Below are positions 1 through 8,863 of a stretch of DNA of 12,721 bases, in pieces. Numbering within the stretch: the first letter of the stretch is position 1; each line of letters starts with the position of its first letter. Both the position numbers and the translations under genes were made by a program. Origin of the DNA: Rhodopirellula sp. (GTDB lineage Bacteria; Planctomycetota; Planctomycetia; Pirellulales; Pirellulaceae). The notes beneath the pieces were generated by a model, which saw only the letters and a program-made list of their open reading frames with translations, had not been told where the DNA came from and searched no databases. The stretch lies in NCBI GenBank assembly GCA_002712845.1, contig PAUV01000110.1, positions 1 through 12,721 on the forward strand, read 5' to 3'.

Positions 1-254
1 AAAAACAGGCAAAACGATCGCTCCTACGCTGAAAACCGAGTTCGCAAACAAGGGACGATCGACACAAACGAAGGAACGACAGTATAGCCTTGTCTTCAAC
101 GACGAAAAACGTCGTGGTTTGCCCCTCGCGGCTGTGATTACGGATTTACGCTTGCTCAGTTGTGCTAGCGACGGAAATTCAGTGACGGAAAGTCAGCAAC
201 CGATAGTCAGAGATGGTCAAGCACCCTGCCGCCTACACACACCTGCATGAAAAG
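1..254. other. Left edge, no identified gene
   Basis: An open frame without a recognisable start runs on the plus strand from base 2 to a TGA at 248-250 (82 codons). Its translation matches no family I know and it may be chance. A small hairpin, ACGACG at 99-104 and CGTCGT at 110-115 around an A5 loop, lies about 140 bases beyond the stop of the minus-strand acetyltransferase gene. It has no strong T tail, so a terminator role is weak. Nothing else is supported here. Confidence 0.3.
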
Positions 255-1391
255 TTAAATGTCTTTTGAGAAGACACGATAGATTTTGTCGCGTTCACAT
301 CCTGCCGATTCGAGGATTCCCCGCATGGGCGAATTCGTCTCGAGGATCCACGACATTTCACAGTACGTAGCGCCTGCGGGCATGTACTCTTTTCGTAGCG
401 TGTCGATCAACGCCAGGGCAACTGCGGCTCCCACACGCTTTCGCTGAAACTTCTTTCGCACTCCCATCAGCGGTACACGCACTGTCTCGCACGTCGAAAA
501 TTTGAGCCGCATGAGGAGTCGCAACCAGCCCATCGGCAAAAGCCGTCCATCGAGGTCCCGCAGATACTCATTCACGTTAGGCAAAACTACGATGAACCCG
601 GCTAGCTCACCGTCGACTTCGCTCAACAACACAGCACCACGATCGAGAACCTGCCGCATTTGCTTGATCAAGTGATCGACTTCCGCATCCGTCGGCGGAA
701 CGTATCCCCAGTTATCGCACCATGCATCACGAAAGATATCGAGAACCTTTCGAAGCTCCCTGTCATAATCTTTTTTCGCAACGGCACGAATTTTCATATT
801 CACATCGCTATTTGCCCACTTGATGATTTTTTCAATGCGATCGCTGAATGGCTCTTTGATATTTTTGTAATAAGCGAACAAGTCGATTTCCTTGCGGAAT
901 CCAGACTTCTCTACAAGCGACTGATAGTAGGGCAAATGATGCCCCATCATGACGCAGGGTGACCGATCAAAACCATCAATCAACATCCCAATCTCGTCAT
1001 TAATCGACAAGTCAACTGGCCCCAACACCCGCTTCATCTCACGCTGCCGGAGCCATTGTGCACCAGCATCGAACAATGCATCAGCAGTTTCTTGACGATC
1101 TTCGCATTCAAACATCCCGAAGTGCCCGGTCCCAGCTTCCTGATACTCCTGGACAAGCTGGCAAACCTGCGCGGAAATACGTCCTACAGGCTGCCCGTCT
1201 CTCTCTGCCAAAAAGTACGCGGCTTCGGCATGCTCGAAGTATGGATTATGGCGGCGAGACAGTCGCTCTTTAACCTGCTGAAGTAGAGGTGGCACCCAAG
1301 CAGGGTCATTTCCGTACAACTGCCACGGGACGCGCATGAAGCGTTCCAGTTCGCGCCTCCCTTCGACTTGTTTCAGTGTCAAACCGCTCAT
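255..1391 (-). CDS. GNAT-like N-acetyltransferase (YghO-like), 378 aa
   Basis: A cytoplasmic protein of the GNAT-fold type, with no signal peptide or membrane segment. What is seen: a beta-hairpin-like stretch at residues 58-75 (YFLAERDGQPVGRISAQ), a second one at 253-272 (LLSEVDGELAGFIVVLPN), an acetyl-CoA-loop-like QRKRVGAA at about 316-323, and a terminal SWILETNSPM...ESAGCERDKIYRVF at 347-374, the usual GNAT alpha4/beta7 layout. The length fits a family of about 370-400 aa proteins often left as hypothetical or misnamed dATP pyrophosphohydrolase. The substrate cannot be read from sequence. The frame can be extended 30 codons to a TTG at 1481, but that extension is Cys-rich and unlike the family, so the ATG at 1391 is preferred. 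No clear Shine-Dalgarno precedes it. It stands alone, with no same-strand neighbour close by. Confidence 0.8.
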   Translation of the reverse strand: MSGLTLKQVEGRRELERFMRVPWQLYGNDPAWVPPLLQQVKERLSRRHNPYFEHAEAAYFLAERDGQPVGRISAQVCQLVQEYQEAGTGHFGMFECEDRQETADALFDAGAQWLRQREMKRVLGPVDLSINDEIGMLIDGFDRSPCVMMGHHLPYYQSLVEKSGFRKEIDLFAYYKNIKEPFSDRIEKIIKWANSDVNMKIRAVAKKDYDRELRKVLDIFRDAWCDNWGYVPPTDAEVDHLIKQMRQVLDRGAVLLSEVDGELAGFIVVLPNVNEYLRDLDGRLLPMGWLRLLMRLKFSTCETVRVPLMGVRKKFQRKRVGAAVALALIDTLRKEYMPAGATYCEMSWILETNSPMRGILESAGCERDKIYRVFSKDI

Positions 1392-2317
1392 ACAGTCAAA
1401 ACCCGCTGAATCTGAAACGGGAACATTGGCGGGCGCACGACTGCAATGCTGCTGATTGCACCACTGTTCGCAAACCGACAACCGACTTCCAGTTGGGCAG
1501 CAACCGGAGGGTCAGGCTTGGGCGTGAGCAATTCAAACAAATGACTACCTTAAATTTTTCAGGTCACAAAAGCAGCCGAGATCGACAGCAGTACTCTGAC
1601 CCGCACGACATGACACACATCCCTCTAGCCACGACACTCAAAAGTCCGAAACGGCAAAGTCAGCCGCTGCTGCAGTCTTGGCTTGGCTTCAGCCTACACG
1701 AACGCGGGCTCGAAGAGTGTAACGTTTCGCCCCTTCACCACACCAGTGTTTAAGGTCCAAATCTCACCGAAGAGGCCCAACCTTGCCGTAGCTGCCCGCA
1801 AAAGCGTGACACCTATGTCAGTTAGCCCTCAATCACCCAAGTCAATTAGCCCCTCAGACTGCAATACGAGCGTTTTAATCAGCAAAGTCAGGCAATCCTA
1901 CCATTCGCCAATTCCCTCCCAACAGTTCGCTAATCATCCTGGGGAGTGCGTAAAGCCATACAGACCCGCAACGTTCAAGCTTCGGGGTCACCGCGGAACC
2001 CTTATAAGATCAGCCACCCCCCACCTGATAAACAATGCTTTTTCTCTGGTGTCCGTCGCGTCTCGCCAACCGCCGGGTCTGCACGCTCGTTGTGTAATCA
2101 GTGCCTACACGATCAATTAGTCTTCCGTATTTCGCAATTCATGTATTAGATTCCTTTCCAATGAAAACGGCTGTTTCACCAAAACCGGAAGTGATGCCCC
2201 CTGTCTTCTGAGACTTCTAACGGGATGTCGTGTCATTCTGCGAGTAGGAGGTATAGTTGCATTTTGCCCCCCCCCTCCGCCCTCTACTTCGACCATCACC
2301 TCTGGACCCCGCGCACG
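1392..2317. other. Long intergenic region, no convincing gene
   Basis: About 0.9 kb between divergent genes, expected to hold the promoters of both. Open frames of 125 and 145 codons exist on the plus strand (1376-1753, 1683-2120), but they are low-complexity Ser/Pro-rich, match nothing I know, and one overlaps the start of the acetyltransferase gene; I treat them as chance. Minor structure: an imperfect direct repeat, GTCAGTTAGCCCTCA near 1818 and GTCAATTAGCCCCTCA near 1841, and a weak hairpin GTGTA/TACAC near 2093-2109. No tRNA or known ncRNA is recognised. Confidence 0.5.
2246..2275 (+). promoter_or_regulatory. Strong SD-like AGGAGG followed by a C9 tract
   Basis: AGGAGG at 2246-2251 is the best Shine-Dalgarno match near the hydrolase gene, yet it lies 66 bases before the preferred ATG (2318). 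In the same frame a TTG at 2264 follows it after 12 bases, and directly after that comes a run of nine C (2267-2275). The SD could serve a longer N-terminus starting at TTG 2264, or be chance. A homopolymer of this length between an SD and the gene can slip, which would shift frame if initiation is upstream. Confidence 0.35.
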
Positions 2318-3919
2318 ATGACGCCATCAGTCAAACAACGTTCATTTTTGCTGCGAGCGCTCGTGTGGCTAGTGATCACTGCCGCCTTGGTGACAGTTGC
2401 CGCCGTAGCTTTTGAGTGGTTTCAACTTGCATCTTCACAATCTGAAGAACGATTGGATTGGCGTGCATTACGGATTCCAGCTCTGCTGCTGTTGAACCTG
2501 TGCCTGACAGTTCTGATCGCCACCGCCGTCGCTTTCTACTTCTGGCTCCGCCTGTCAAAATCGTTACCCGAGTTGCAAGGCTGGCATCTGCAGAGTCCCA
2601 AATCCGAGTTCCGTGCCAAGCACGCCACTGCGGACTATGATTTCGACAATTACCTCGCACAAGAGGAGCAGGTTTTTGAGGAACTCGAGGCTTACATCAG
2701 GGATGAATGGTCAACACAAACCGCTGGCACGTACAACCGTTTCAATCAAGACTCGATATGCAATCCGGTATCCATCCTCGACCACAATTGGAATCGCAGC
2801 CGAGTTCTCTTGCACGACAATCCGGTCGGTGGTGTGCTACTCGTACACGGACTCAGCGATTCCCCCTATTCTCTCCGCCGACTTGGAGAGCGTCTGCATT
2901 CGGAAGGTTACACCGTGATCTGGCTGCGTGTCCCGGGTCATGGCACAAATCCGCGGGCATTGGCAGAAGTCTGCTGGGACGACTGGACGGAAGCCGTGAA
3001 GGTGGCAACAAAAGGGTTACGCTCAAAGCTGCCTGACAACCTTCCCCTGTTCCTGGCGGGCTACTCCAACGGTGCCGCTTTAAGCGTCCACTACGCCTTG
3101 TCAGCTTTGAATGATGCGGCCTTACCAAGCGTAAAAGCAATTGTATTATTCTCGCCGATGATCGGGATCAACCCTTTGGCAAAAATCACGCACCTTTCAA
3201 ATGCGGTTGGCCTGATCTCTCGCAATGAGAAAACCAAGTGGTCGCACATACATGCCGAAATCGATCCCTTTAAATACAGTTCATGGCCAATGAATGCCAA
3301 TTCGCAAGCATGGTCGACCACACAGGGTGTCGAAAAAAAGCTGGCGGCTTTGCAAAAATCTGGACGCATGAGTGAAATGCCTCCGATTCTCGCGATGCAA
3401 TCCGCAGTGGATTCCACTGTCAGTGTACCCAGACTCATAACGGCCCTATTCACACGGCTGCAAGCTGAAAAGAACGAGTTATTCCTGTTCGACATCAATC
3501 GCGTCGACAATCTGAGCAACCTTGTCAATTTTTCATTCGAAAAAAGCATCCTCCCCGCATTGCAGGAAAATAGCCACGGTTACCGGCTGTCAGTTGTTCG
3601 CAACGCAGCAAGCACACACGAGCAGATGGTGCTCAAAACACGTGTCGAAGGCGAGTGGCATGAACAACCTATTGCCGATCGCTGGCCGGACGGCGTGATC
3701 TCACTGTCACACGTCGCTGTGCCCATTGCCCCCGACGATCCTGTCTATGGAGACGAATCGAATACAAACGGATTGTCGCTCGGCTGCATTAGCATGCGCG
3801 CAGAACCCAGTGCCTTGATGATTCCGAGCACGCTTTTTGTACGTTGCCGCCAAAACCCGTTTTACACACTGATGGAAAATCACGTGATCGATTGGCTCAA
3901 TGACACGCCACCCCGGTGA
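2318..3919 (+). CDS. Membrane-anchored alpha/beta hydrolase (carboxylesterase/lipase-like), 533 aa
   Basis: A serine hydrolase of the alpha/beta fold, closest in pattern to the serine aminopeptidase S33 / monoacylglycerol-lipase/carboxylesterase group. Two hydrophobic helices at residues about 10-32 and 51-77 should anchor it in a membrane. The oxyanion-side motif LLVHGLSDSPYS (H177), LRVPGHGT (about 204-210) and nucleophile elbow GYSNGAA (S250) are plain. D365 (SAVDSTV) and H465 (SLSHVAVP) complete a plausible triad, each in the expected order. About 100 residues between D365 and the His are longer than in small esterases. Substrate unknown, likely an ester or lipid. An in-frame ATG at 2225 would add 31 residues; I prefer ATG 2318 because the extension is a Pro/His-rich stretch placed before an ordinary basic-hydrophobic N-terminus. 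It shares the strand with the next gene, but a 214-base gap argues against tight coupling. Confidence 0.85.
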   Translation: MTPSVKQRSFLLRALVWLVITAALVTVAAVAFEWFQLASSQSEERLDWRALRIPALLLLNLCLTVLIATAVAFYFWLRLSKSLPELQGWHLQSPKSEFRAKHATADYDFDNYLAQEEQVFEELEAYIRDEWSTQTAGTYNRFNQDSICNPVSILDHNWNRSRVLLHDNPVGGVLLVHGLSDSPYSLRRLGERLHSEGYTVIWLRVPGHGTNPRALAEVCWDDWTEAVKVATKGLRSKLPDNLPLFLAGYSNGAALSVHYALSALNDAALPSVKAIVLFSPMIGINPLAKITHLSNAVGLISRNEKTKWSHIHAEIDPFKYSSWPMNANSQAWSTTQGVEKKLAALQKSGRMSEMPPILAMQSAVDSTVSVPRLITALFTRLQAEKNELFLFDINRVDNLSNLVNFSFEKSILPALQENSHGYRLSVVRNAASTHEQMVLKTRVEGEWHEQPIADRWPDGVISLSHVAVPIAPDDPVYGDESNTNGLSLGCISMRAEPSALMIPSTLFVRCRQNPFYTLMENHVIDWLNDTPPR

Positions 3920-4133
3920 GATGCACAAATGTAACCTGGAAGTTGGCTTTGCCCATCAAGGTCTAGATTGCGAATGTACCAATCACGACTCGACCTGCGA
4001 GCAAAACTGAAGATTTACACGCTGCGCAGCGTTACACACTCCTTTATCCTCCTGCTGCACTGTTCGCAGCTGCACAATGCTCCGCAGCGTGATTACACGA
4101 CTTCCTACACTTCTCCCCCCGCAAAGCTAGACC
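3920..4133. repeat. Intergenic with 14-bp palindrome and repeated CGCAGCGT boxes
   Basis: A perfect palindrome, ACGCTGCGCAGCGT, sits at 4019-4032. The box CGCAGCGTTACAC (4025-4037) recurs as CGCAGCGTGATTACAC at 4083-4098, ending 35 bases before the next start codon, and a shorter CGCAGC lies between them. The arrangement could be an operator or a chance repeat; no promoter is clear. No terminator with a T tail was found behind the hydrolase gene. Confidence 0.3.
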
Positions 4134-4787
4134 ATGAACCAACGCTTAGTATCTGATCCTCTGGCTAAATTATGCTTCTGCATCCTTGCCTTCTCAGGGC
4201 ACTGCAGTTCGTTTGCTCAACAACCCGCGAACAGCAAAGTAGCCCTACTAGAATCGTTTGACCGAACGGAACTGGGGGAGCAATGGATGATCGTAAAAGG
4301 TAATTGGAAAATTGCAGACGGTGCCCTCGTCGGCACTGAACGGCCCAAAGACAAGCAAGCAGCGGTCATTCGCCACCAAGCGGAGACCGGAAATGCCGTT
4401 TACGAATTCAAGTTCATGCTCTCCGAGAAAACACAATTCTTTGAATTCGGCTTCGACGAAGCGGATACACAGGTAACGAACGACAAATCGCTATTCTCGC
4501 TGAGAATCACCCCCACTGCGTGGTTTCTCGTAAAGCACCCCAAAGAGAACGCAACGGAGGTTTCCGATCAACAAGTCATTGCAAAACAAAAGAAAACGTT
4601 TGCAGCCGATCGCTGGTACGGTGCACGCATAACCACTTGGGGACCTTATGTCACCGCAAAAATCGACAACCGAAGCACGATCACGGGATCAGCTCAAACG
4701 TTTGCCACAACGAAACCAACAATCGAGTTCCGCGGCAGGGGTGGCCCTGTTGAAATCGATGACATCCAAGTTTGGACGCAGCGATAG
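4134..4787 (+). CDS. Secreted DUF1080/LamG-like (concanavalin A-like) protein, 217 aa
   Basis: An exported beta-sandwich protein. Residues 1-28 form a signal peptide with a hydrophobic core (LCFCILAF) and a likely cleavage site after SFA. The mature part has the run typical of DUF1080/3-keto-disaccharide-hydrolase-like and LamG-like domains: ESFDRTELGEQW (40-51), GNWKIADGALVGTE (56-69), and the closing strands GPVEIDDIQVW (204-214). The domain fills nearly the whole protein. In planctomycetes such domains occur in many secreted proteins connected with polysaccharides, but no catalytic residues can be assigned here and a purely binding role is possible. ATG 4134 is the natural start because it begins the signal peptide; no clear Shine-Dalgarno precedes it. 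It converges with the DUF1559-like gene. Confidence 0.75.
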   Translation: MNQRLVSDPLAKLCFCILAFSGHCSSFAQQPANSKVALLESFDRTELGEQWMIVKGNWKIADGALVGTERPKDKQAAVIRHQAETGNAVYEFKFMLSEKTQFFEFGFDEADTQVTNDKSLFSLRITPTAWFLVKHPKENATEVSDQQVIAKQKKTFAADRWYGARITTWGPYVTAKIDNRSTITGSAQTFATTKPTIEFRGRGGPVEIDDIQVWTQR

Positions 4788-4796
4788 TTCCCGTCG

Positions 4797-4859
4797 ATGA
4801 GGCTATTGTTGAGCCCCCGCTCGTACCGCTTATGCCATTGGCAAAGGTACGGAGCCTCC
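4797..4859 (+). terminator. Nested three-stem hairpin after the LamG-like gene
   Basis: Three nested arms: GAGGCT 4799-4804 with AGCCTC 4853-4858, CGTACC 4822-4827 with GGTACG 4846-4851, and TGCC 4833-4836 with GGCA 4840-4843. The structure begins 12 bases behind the stop codon at 4787. There is no T run, so it may be a transcript-end stabiliser or a structured element and not a classical intrinsic terminator. Confidence 0.4.
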
Positions 4860-4895
4860 CGGCTAACAGTTGGGAAATAACAGCGGCACACAGTG

Positions 4896-4917
4896 ACGTC
4901 CAGCCGCGATTGGACGT
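4896..4917. terminator. Hairpin between convergent genes
   Basis: ACGTCCA (4896-4902) pairs with TGGACGT (4911-4917) around an 8-base loop. An outer pair CTAACA (4863-4868) / TGTTAG (4919-4924) can enclose it. It lies between the ends of two convergent genes and could serve both strands. The T tail is short. Confidence 0.45.
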
Positions 4918-4943
4918 TTGTTAGGAACGGTGACCCAGCGTGA

Positions 4944-5687
4944 TCAATAACTCGGAACAGCCTCACCACCGTCACGAGTGATCCATGCGTCGAAGGTCTT
5001 TCGATCCATCGGCAAAACGATTCGGGACACCCCTCCGTCTGCCATCAGCAAGAACCCAGCTTCCTGCTTTGTGATCGATTGAATCGCACTGTACGCTTCG
5101 TCGGGGGTTAAGTTGTTAGATGAACTCCAATCGGTAGAACGATTGGGAAGCTTGATCGCCATTACCGTGTTACTCAATCCGTCAACCGCATCGCTAAAAC
5201 GTACTCCAGCGTTTGGCGTGGGCAAGAACATCCCATTGGGTGAAACAATTGCAAACACATTCGTTTCATTAGCAGATACAGGATCCAGTGGACGTAGAGC
5301 CGCTGGGGCGGCCGGGCTCGCATTCGTCGTCGGAATTCCATCAAGGAATTCAAACAAAGACGTCCGCCATGTTGTGACCACTTTCCCATCTGCATCCGTT
5401 CGCACCGTACACGGTAACTGGTTGTACGCACTATGGTAACTGTGCAGTGCCAGACCCACCATTTTCAAGTTATTGTTTTCTGACATTTGCCGGGCAGCGT
5501 TTCTCGCGTTGCTAACCGCGGGCAGCAACAACGCAATCGCCAGCCCCCCACAAGCAAGAAGAACAAACACGATCCCGAACACCAAGCCAATGATCAAAAC
5601 GACCACCCCGCCAGACTTCTTGGGCTTCCCGGTTACCTCAGCCGCGGTGGCAAAAGGTGACGATTGGTTCGGTGGAAGGTTAGACAT
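4944..5687 (-). CDS. DUF1559-like membrane protein (planctomycete pseudopilin-derived), 247 aa
   Basis: Residues about 27-56 form a long membrane helix ending in ALLLPAV, followed by [26 protein letters not shown] (60-85). This matches the N-terminal block of DUF1559 proteins, where LLLPAVQAAREAARR...NNLKQIGLALHNYH is the rule. The usual type IV-pilin-like leader with GFTLVELLVVIAIIG is absent: the helix is instead preceded by a polar 26-residue tail and contains no Glu. At 247 aa it is shorter than typical DUF1559 proteins (about 300-350 aa), and the ending [21 protein letters not shown] resembles the family's C-terminal DGSVR-type strand. ATG 5687 is chosen because a GAGGGG lies 6 bases upstream; the open frame continues further up but has no family match. 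Likely inner-membrane anchored with an outward domain; function unknown. Confidence 0.8.
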   Translation of the reverse strand: MSNLPPNQSSPFATAAEVTGKPKKSGGVVVLIIGLVFGIVFVLLACGGLAIALLLPAVSNARNAARQMSENNNLKMVGLALHSYHSAYNQLPCTVRTDADGKVVTTWRTSLFEFLDGIPTTNASPAAPAALRPLDPVSANETNVFAIVSPNGMFLPTPNAGVRFSDAVDGLSNTVMAIKLPNRSTDWSSSNNLTPDEAYSAIQSITKQEAGFLLMADGGVSRIVLPMDRKTFDAWITRDGGEAVPSY

Positions 5688-5984
5688 TCGCAGCCCCTCG
5701 TTGTGACAATGTAACGATAACGAATCGACGCTCGTTGGCCCCTTAACGATACTCTCTATGCAAATCGATCGCGATGCCCAGTCGTCGCCGCCACCCGATT
5801 TTATCATGCATATCACCCAAAACCAACCAGCACACGCTCGTCGCTGACACATCCGAATAATGGGCACTGAGATGAAGGGGGTCTATGATTTACCTGTGAA
5901 TATTAATCCCCAGACAGCCCCCACACGAATCGTGGCTCCCCAACCTTTGATTCCCAGAACTTCGTAGCAAGCGTGCACTTCCCT
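5688..5984. promoter_or_regulatory. Divergent promoter region
   Basis: About 300 bases between the starts of the DUF1559-like gene (minus) and the metallopeptidase gene (plus), so it must hold both promoters. The only site I can point to is CCCCTC at 5694-5699, read as GAGGGG on the minus strand, a likely ribosome binding site for the DUF1559-like gene. No certain -35/-10 pair was identified. Confidence 0.35.
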
Positions 5985-7001
5985 ATGAATAAATCTTTGT
6001 TCTTTGCGATTACCGCTTCACTCCTGTGCTCGATAACCACGACTGCCGGCGAAGAAGCACCGACCCAAAAAAGCCCCCCGAATCCTGACCAACGGCCAAT
6101 TCTGCGCATCGCTGAGGGACTCAATGATGACGGTTCTCTCGTCAAGTACTATCAGCGTGGTCTGAAGTATGCGATTGAATACTTCGGAAACCATGGGCCT
6201 TATTACGTTTATTTGCTTGGCCCTGAAAGTGAGCAGAGCGTCCGCGAAATCTATCACCAACGAGCGATGAGCCGAGTCAATACAAACTCGAAACAACCCG
6301 CGATGGAGCAGATAGAAGCATTTCTTAAACAGCCGAATGTCGTAGCCGAGATACAAGCTGTGTTATCAGGAAAGTCAGAAGGCGGACTGACTTGGACCCA
6401 AGAGGCACCCACTCTCTACGAAGACGTCACGACAAATGCAAGCCAGCGAGAACAGGATCCCATTGAAAACACATGGGGAGCTTTGCATGAGTACCACCAT
6501 GTATTTCAGATGGCCCATTGCGACACCACGCAAGCACGTGCTTCCGATAAACACATCAACTAATGGATGGCTGAAGGAATGGCAACCTACAGTTCAGCAA
6601 AGTTTATGGAAAACATGGGGCTTATCAATTTCAAAAGCTACATGCTGCAACTCAGAAAAACAGGAGGCAATATTGGTCGTCCCGGCATCAACGAATTCCT
6701 GACCAACACAAAAGTCTGGCAATTGGAAAATGAAACTTATTGGGACAGTGGGGTAGCCGCGCCGGTCTACTACATGCTTGGTGCATGGGCAACGGCCTAC
6801 TTGATACATGTAGAAGGTGTGGACGAGGTGGTCGTCCTAAAAAGCTGGTATCAAGATATTCCCCGCATCGGCAAATCCGCGGCCTTCAAAAAACACATGG
6901 GTTTGTCCCTCGCCAATTTCTACGAGGACTTCAGCTTTTTCATTCGCCAGTCGGACGAAGATGTCATGAAGATTTTCCAGCGGCAAAAAAGTCTGAAATG
7001 A
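5985..7001 (+). pseudogene. Gluzincin metallopeptidase-like gene (peptidase MA-like) with in-frame TAA
   Basis: One reading frame broken by a TAA at 6561-6563. First part (192 aa): signal peptide at residues 1-21, then HEYHH at 168-172, an HEXXH zinc site with H168, E169 and H172. After the stop the same frame goes on at once with WMAEGMATY, whose Glu (residue 197 if the stop counts as one) is the expected third zinc ligand 25 residues downstream, and stays open to TGA 6999-7001. The order HEXXH...W-x-x-EG-x-A-x-Y is that of gluzincins of the peptidase MA-like type. Neither half alone holds a full zinc site, so the gene is probably a recent pseudogene; readthrough or a sequencing error are alternatives. 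ATG 5985 is chosen over an in-frame GTG at 5973 because it begins the signal peptide. No Shine-Dalgarno supports separate translation of the second half from ATG 6567. Confidence 0.8.
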
Positions 7002-7015
7002 CCGACAACTCACGT

Positions 7016-7036
7016 CTGGCCACTTTGACTGGCCAG
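7016..7036 (+). terminator. Hairpin behind the metallopeptidase gene
   Basis: CTGGCCA (7016-7022) pairs with TGGCCAG (7030-7036) around a 7-base loop, 14 bases behind the stop at 7001. No T run follows, so it is a weak terminator candidate. Confidence 0.4.
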
Positions 7037-7095
7037 AGCCGAGTAGCCAGCGGCGAGTAAAGCCAAGACTCACCATCACGCTTCACCCTGATCAC

Positions 7096-7122
7096 CCTGC
7101 TTGTCCTACTTGCCCTACTTGT
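7096..7122. repeat. 9-bp tandem repeat, three units
   Basis: CCTGCTTGT, CCTACTTGC and CCTACTTGT follow one another, each differing at one or two bases. It lies in the gap between the ends of the metallopeptidase gene and the convergent fhcA gene. No role is evident. Confidence 0.6.
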
Positions 7123-7192
7123 CCTCGAATCTCTGCTCGTCGTTAATGATGGGAGTACGCAACTTTGATTGACTCAAACAGGTGCAATAGTA

Positions 7193-8830
7193 CTACTGAA
7201 CTCGTTCACACTCAGTTACGTGCGGATTCTCCATCCGCTCCATTTCAACCGGGTAATTGTCCATCGACATTGTATAGCAGTCTTCGAACCGCGGACGCAT
7301 GAAGTCATCGATTTCCGGGTCGTGAGTGGGCTGAACAATGAACTCACTGCCATCGGGAACACTGCGGATATGCCCTTCTTCAATCACGATCTCACCACCC
7401 TTGATGACATACCTTGGATAACTGAACATGCGGGCCACATCGACATCCTGTTCGTAAATCGCGATGTCTGCATCACAGCCCAGTCCAAGGTTTCCCTTGC
7501 GAGACAACCCCAAAGCTCTGGCAGGCCCTGCAGAGACCAAGGTCGCGACCTCGTAAAGCGTGTATTCGCGATCGAGTTCCGGAAGAGTGATTCGGCTTTT
7601 AATGCTATCCGGCAATTTCTTGAGACACTCGCGACGAAAATCAGCACACATCAAGAGCTGTATGATTTCTGGATAACGCCAGAAGCAACCCCCGTTGGGA
7701 TGGTCCGTCGAAAGGAAAACCTGCCAAGGATTATTAATCAGCAACATTAACTCCAATCCCACCGCCCACTGCACCGCGTTCACAATATTGCTTGGCTTGT
7801 AAGAGTAGGGAACGATCCCACAACCAGTTTCGTTCTCAATATCAACGTTACCCCATTTACGCCCAGTCAGTTCATAAAGAAGATACTGCCATGGACCATC
7901 TGCCGAGATAGTCACCGTGTCACCAAAGAGCACAGCGCCCGCGTCGGTCGTGATGTGCGGGTTTGCATTGAAGAACTCAGCTAGCTGAACCGTTTCCGAA
8001 CGCATGGTATCCCAGTCATCCCCCCCATATGCATGAAACTGCGAATGCGCAATATGCGTCCGCTGCCCTTCCAAGTGCTTCAGCGTTTCCATTGTGGTCG
8101 AGATATTTCCGGGGGCGCCGAGGTTGTTGCAGTGCAAATGCATTGGATGTGGCAGACCTAATTCATTGCAAATACGGGCAAGCTGCGAAACAATTTTTCC
8201 AGGCGTTAGCTTCTTGTATCCTTCAATGGCCGAATTTACCTGCTTGGCATCCTTTCCCCATTTCCATGCAGCAACGCCACCAGGGTTGACCGCTTTCACC
8301 CCGTACGATTTTGCCGCATTGATGTACCAGGCAACTATATCTTTGGCTCGGTCATAATTCCCTGCTTCAAGCTGGTCCAACATGATCTCATTGTTGGCCA
8401 TCAAGACCAAACTGGTCTTATCCAATATCGGGATGTCTCTGAGCTCTTCGTGAGTATGCCGCGCCGACATCACGGGCACCGCGGCCTCATTGACCGTGGT
8501 CCAGCCCATGCCTGCATACAAATAGCCTGTGGCGAAAGTCGTCGGCGCCATCCCCCCCAGACCGGATCGGCGACCGCGTGAGCGAATGAAAGCTTGAGTC
8601 CAACGATGATCTTCTGGCGTCATTGCACGAGCAAAGTTGATGGCCCCACCAGCAACATGCGTGTGCGCATCTACACCGCCGGGAAACACAATCATGCCGG
8701 AAGCGTCGATAACTTGACCGCCGGAGACCGACTTGACGAACTTGCCATCATCATCGATGCACAGATCCCGGACCTCACCATCAATGTTGTTTGCGGGGTC
8801 AAAAACCTTTCCGCCCACAATTCGAAGCAT
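7193..8830 (-). CDS. fhcA: Formylmethanofuran dehydrogenase/formyltransferase-hydrolase subunit A (FhcA), 545 aa
   Basis: The amidohydrolase-type subunit that in bacteria works within the Fhc complex, releasing formate from a formylated methanofuran-like carrier at the end of the tetrahydromethanopterin C1 pathway. Metal-site motifs are all present: DAHTHVAGG with H56 and H58, a candidate carboxylated Lys K179 in GVKAVNPGG, MHLHCNNLG with H231/H233, AHSQFHAYG at 261-269, and STDHPNGGCF with D376. The C-terminal LGCDADIAIYE (450-460) is the amidohydrolase closing strand. The 545-aa length is normal for FwdA/FhcA. The start at ATG 8830 gives the family N-terminus (IVGGKVFDP), with a partial AAGG four bases upstream. 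It lies 33 bases behind hisI on the same strand, so an operon is likely. The partner fhcB, fhcC and fhcD are not in the window, in keeping with scattered C1 genes in planctomycetes. Confidence 0.96.
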   Translation of the reverse strand: MLRIVGGKVFDPANNIDGEVRDLCIDDDGKFVKSVSGGQVIDASGMIVFPGGVDAHTHVAGGAINFARAMTPEDHRWTQAFIRSRGRRSGLGGMAPTTFATGYLYAGMGWTTVNEAAVPVMSARHTHEELRDIPILDKTSLVLMANNEIMLDQLEAGNYDRAKDIVAWYINAAKSYGVKAVNPGGVAAWKWGKDAKQVNSAIEGYKKLTPGKIVSQLARICNELGLPHPMHLHCNNLGAPGNISTTMETLKHLEGQRTHIAHSQFHAYGGDDWDTMRSETVQLAEFFNANPHITTDAGAVLFGDTVTISADGPWQYLLYELTGRKWGNVDIENETGCGIVPYSYKPSNIVNAVQWAVGLELMLLINNPWQVFLSTDHPNGGCFWRYPEIIQLLMCADFRRECLKKLPDSIKSRITLPELDREYTLYEVATLVSAGPARALGLSRKGNLGLGCDADIAIYEQDVDVARMFSYPRYVIKGGEIVIEEGHIRSVPDGSEFIVQPTHDPEIDDFMRPRFEDCYTMSMDNYPVEMERMENPHVTECERVQ

Positions 8831-8863
8831 ACCTTATCCACCTTGAAAAGAGAGTTGCTTGAG

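Noticed and set aside
1376..2120. Two plus-strand frames of 125 and 145 codons
   Set aside because: Low-complexity Ser/Pro-rich translations without family likeness; the first overlaps the acetyltransferase start on the other strand, and no ribosome binding site is visible.
4862..4926. GGCTAAC...GTTAGGA as a possible integron attC site
   Set aside because: Each end misses the consensus by one base, the inner arms pair differently from attC L boxes, and it lies between convergent backbone genes, where a terminator is the simpler reading.
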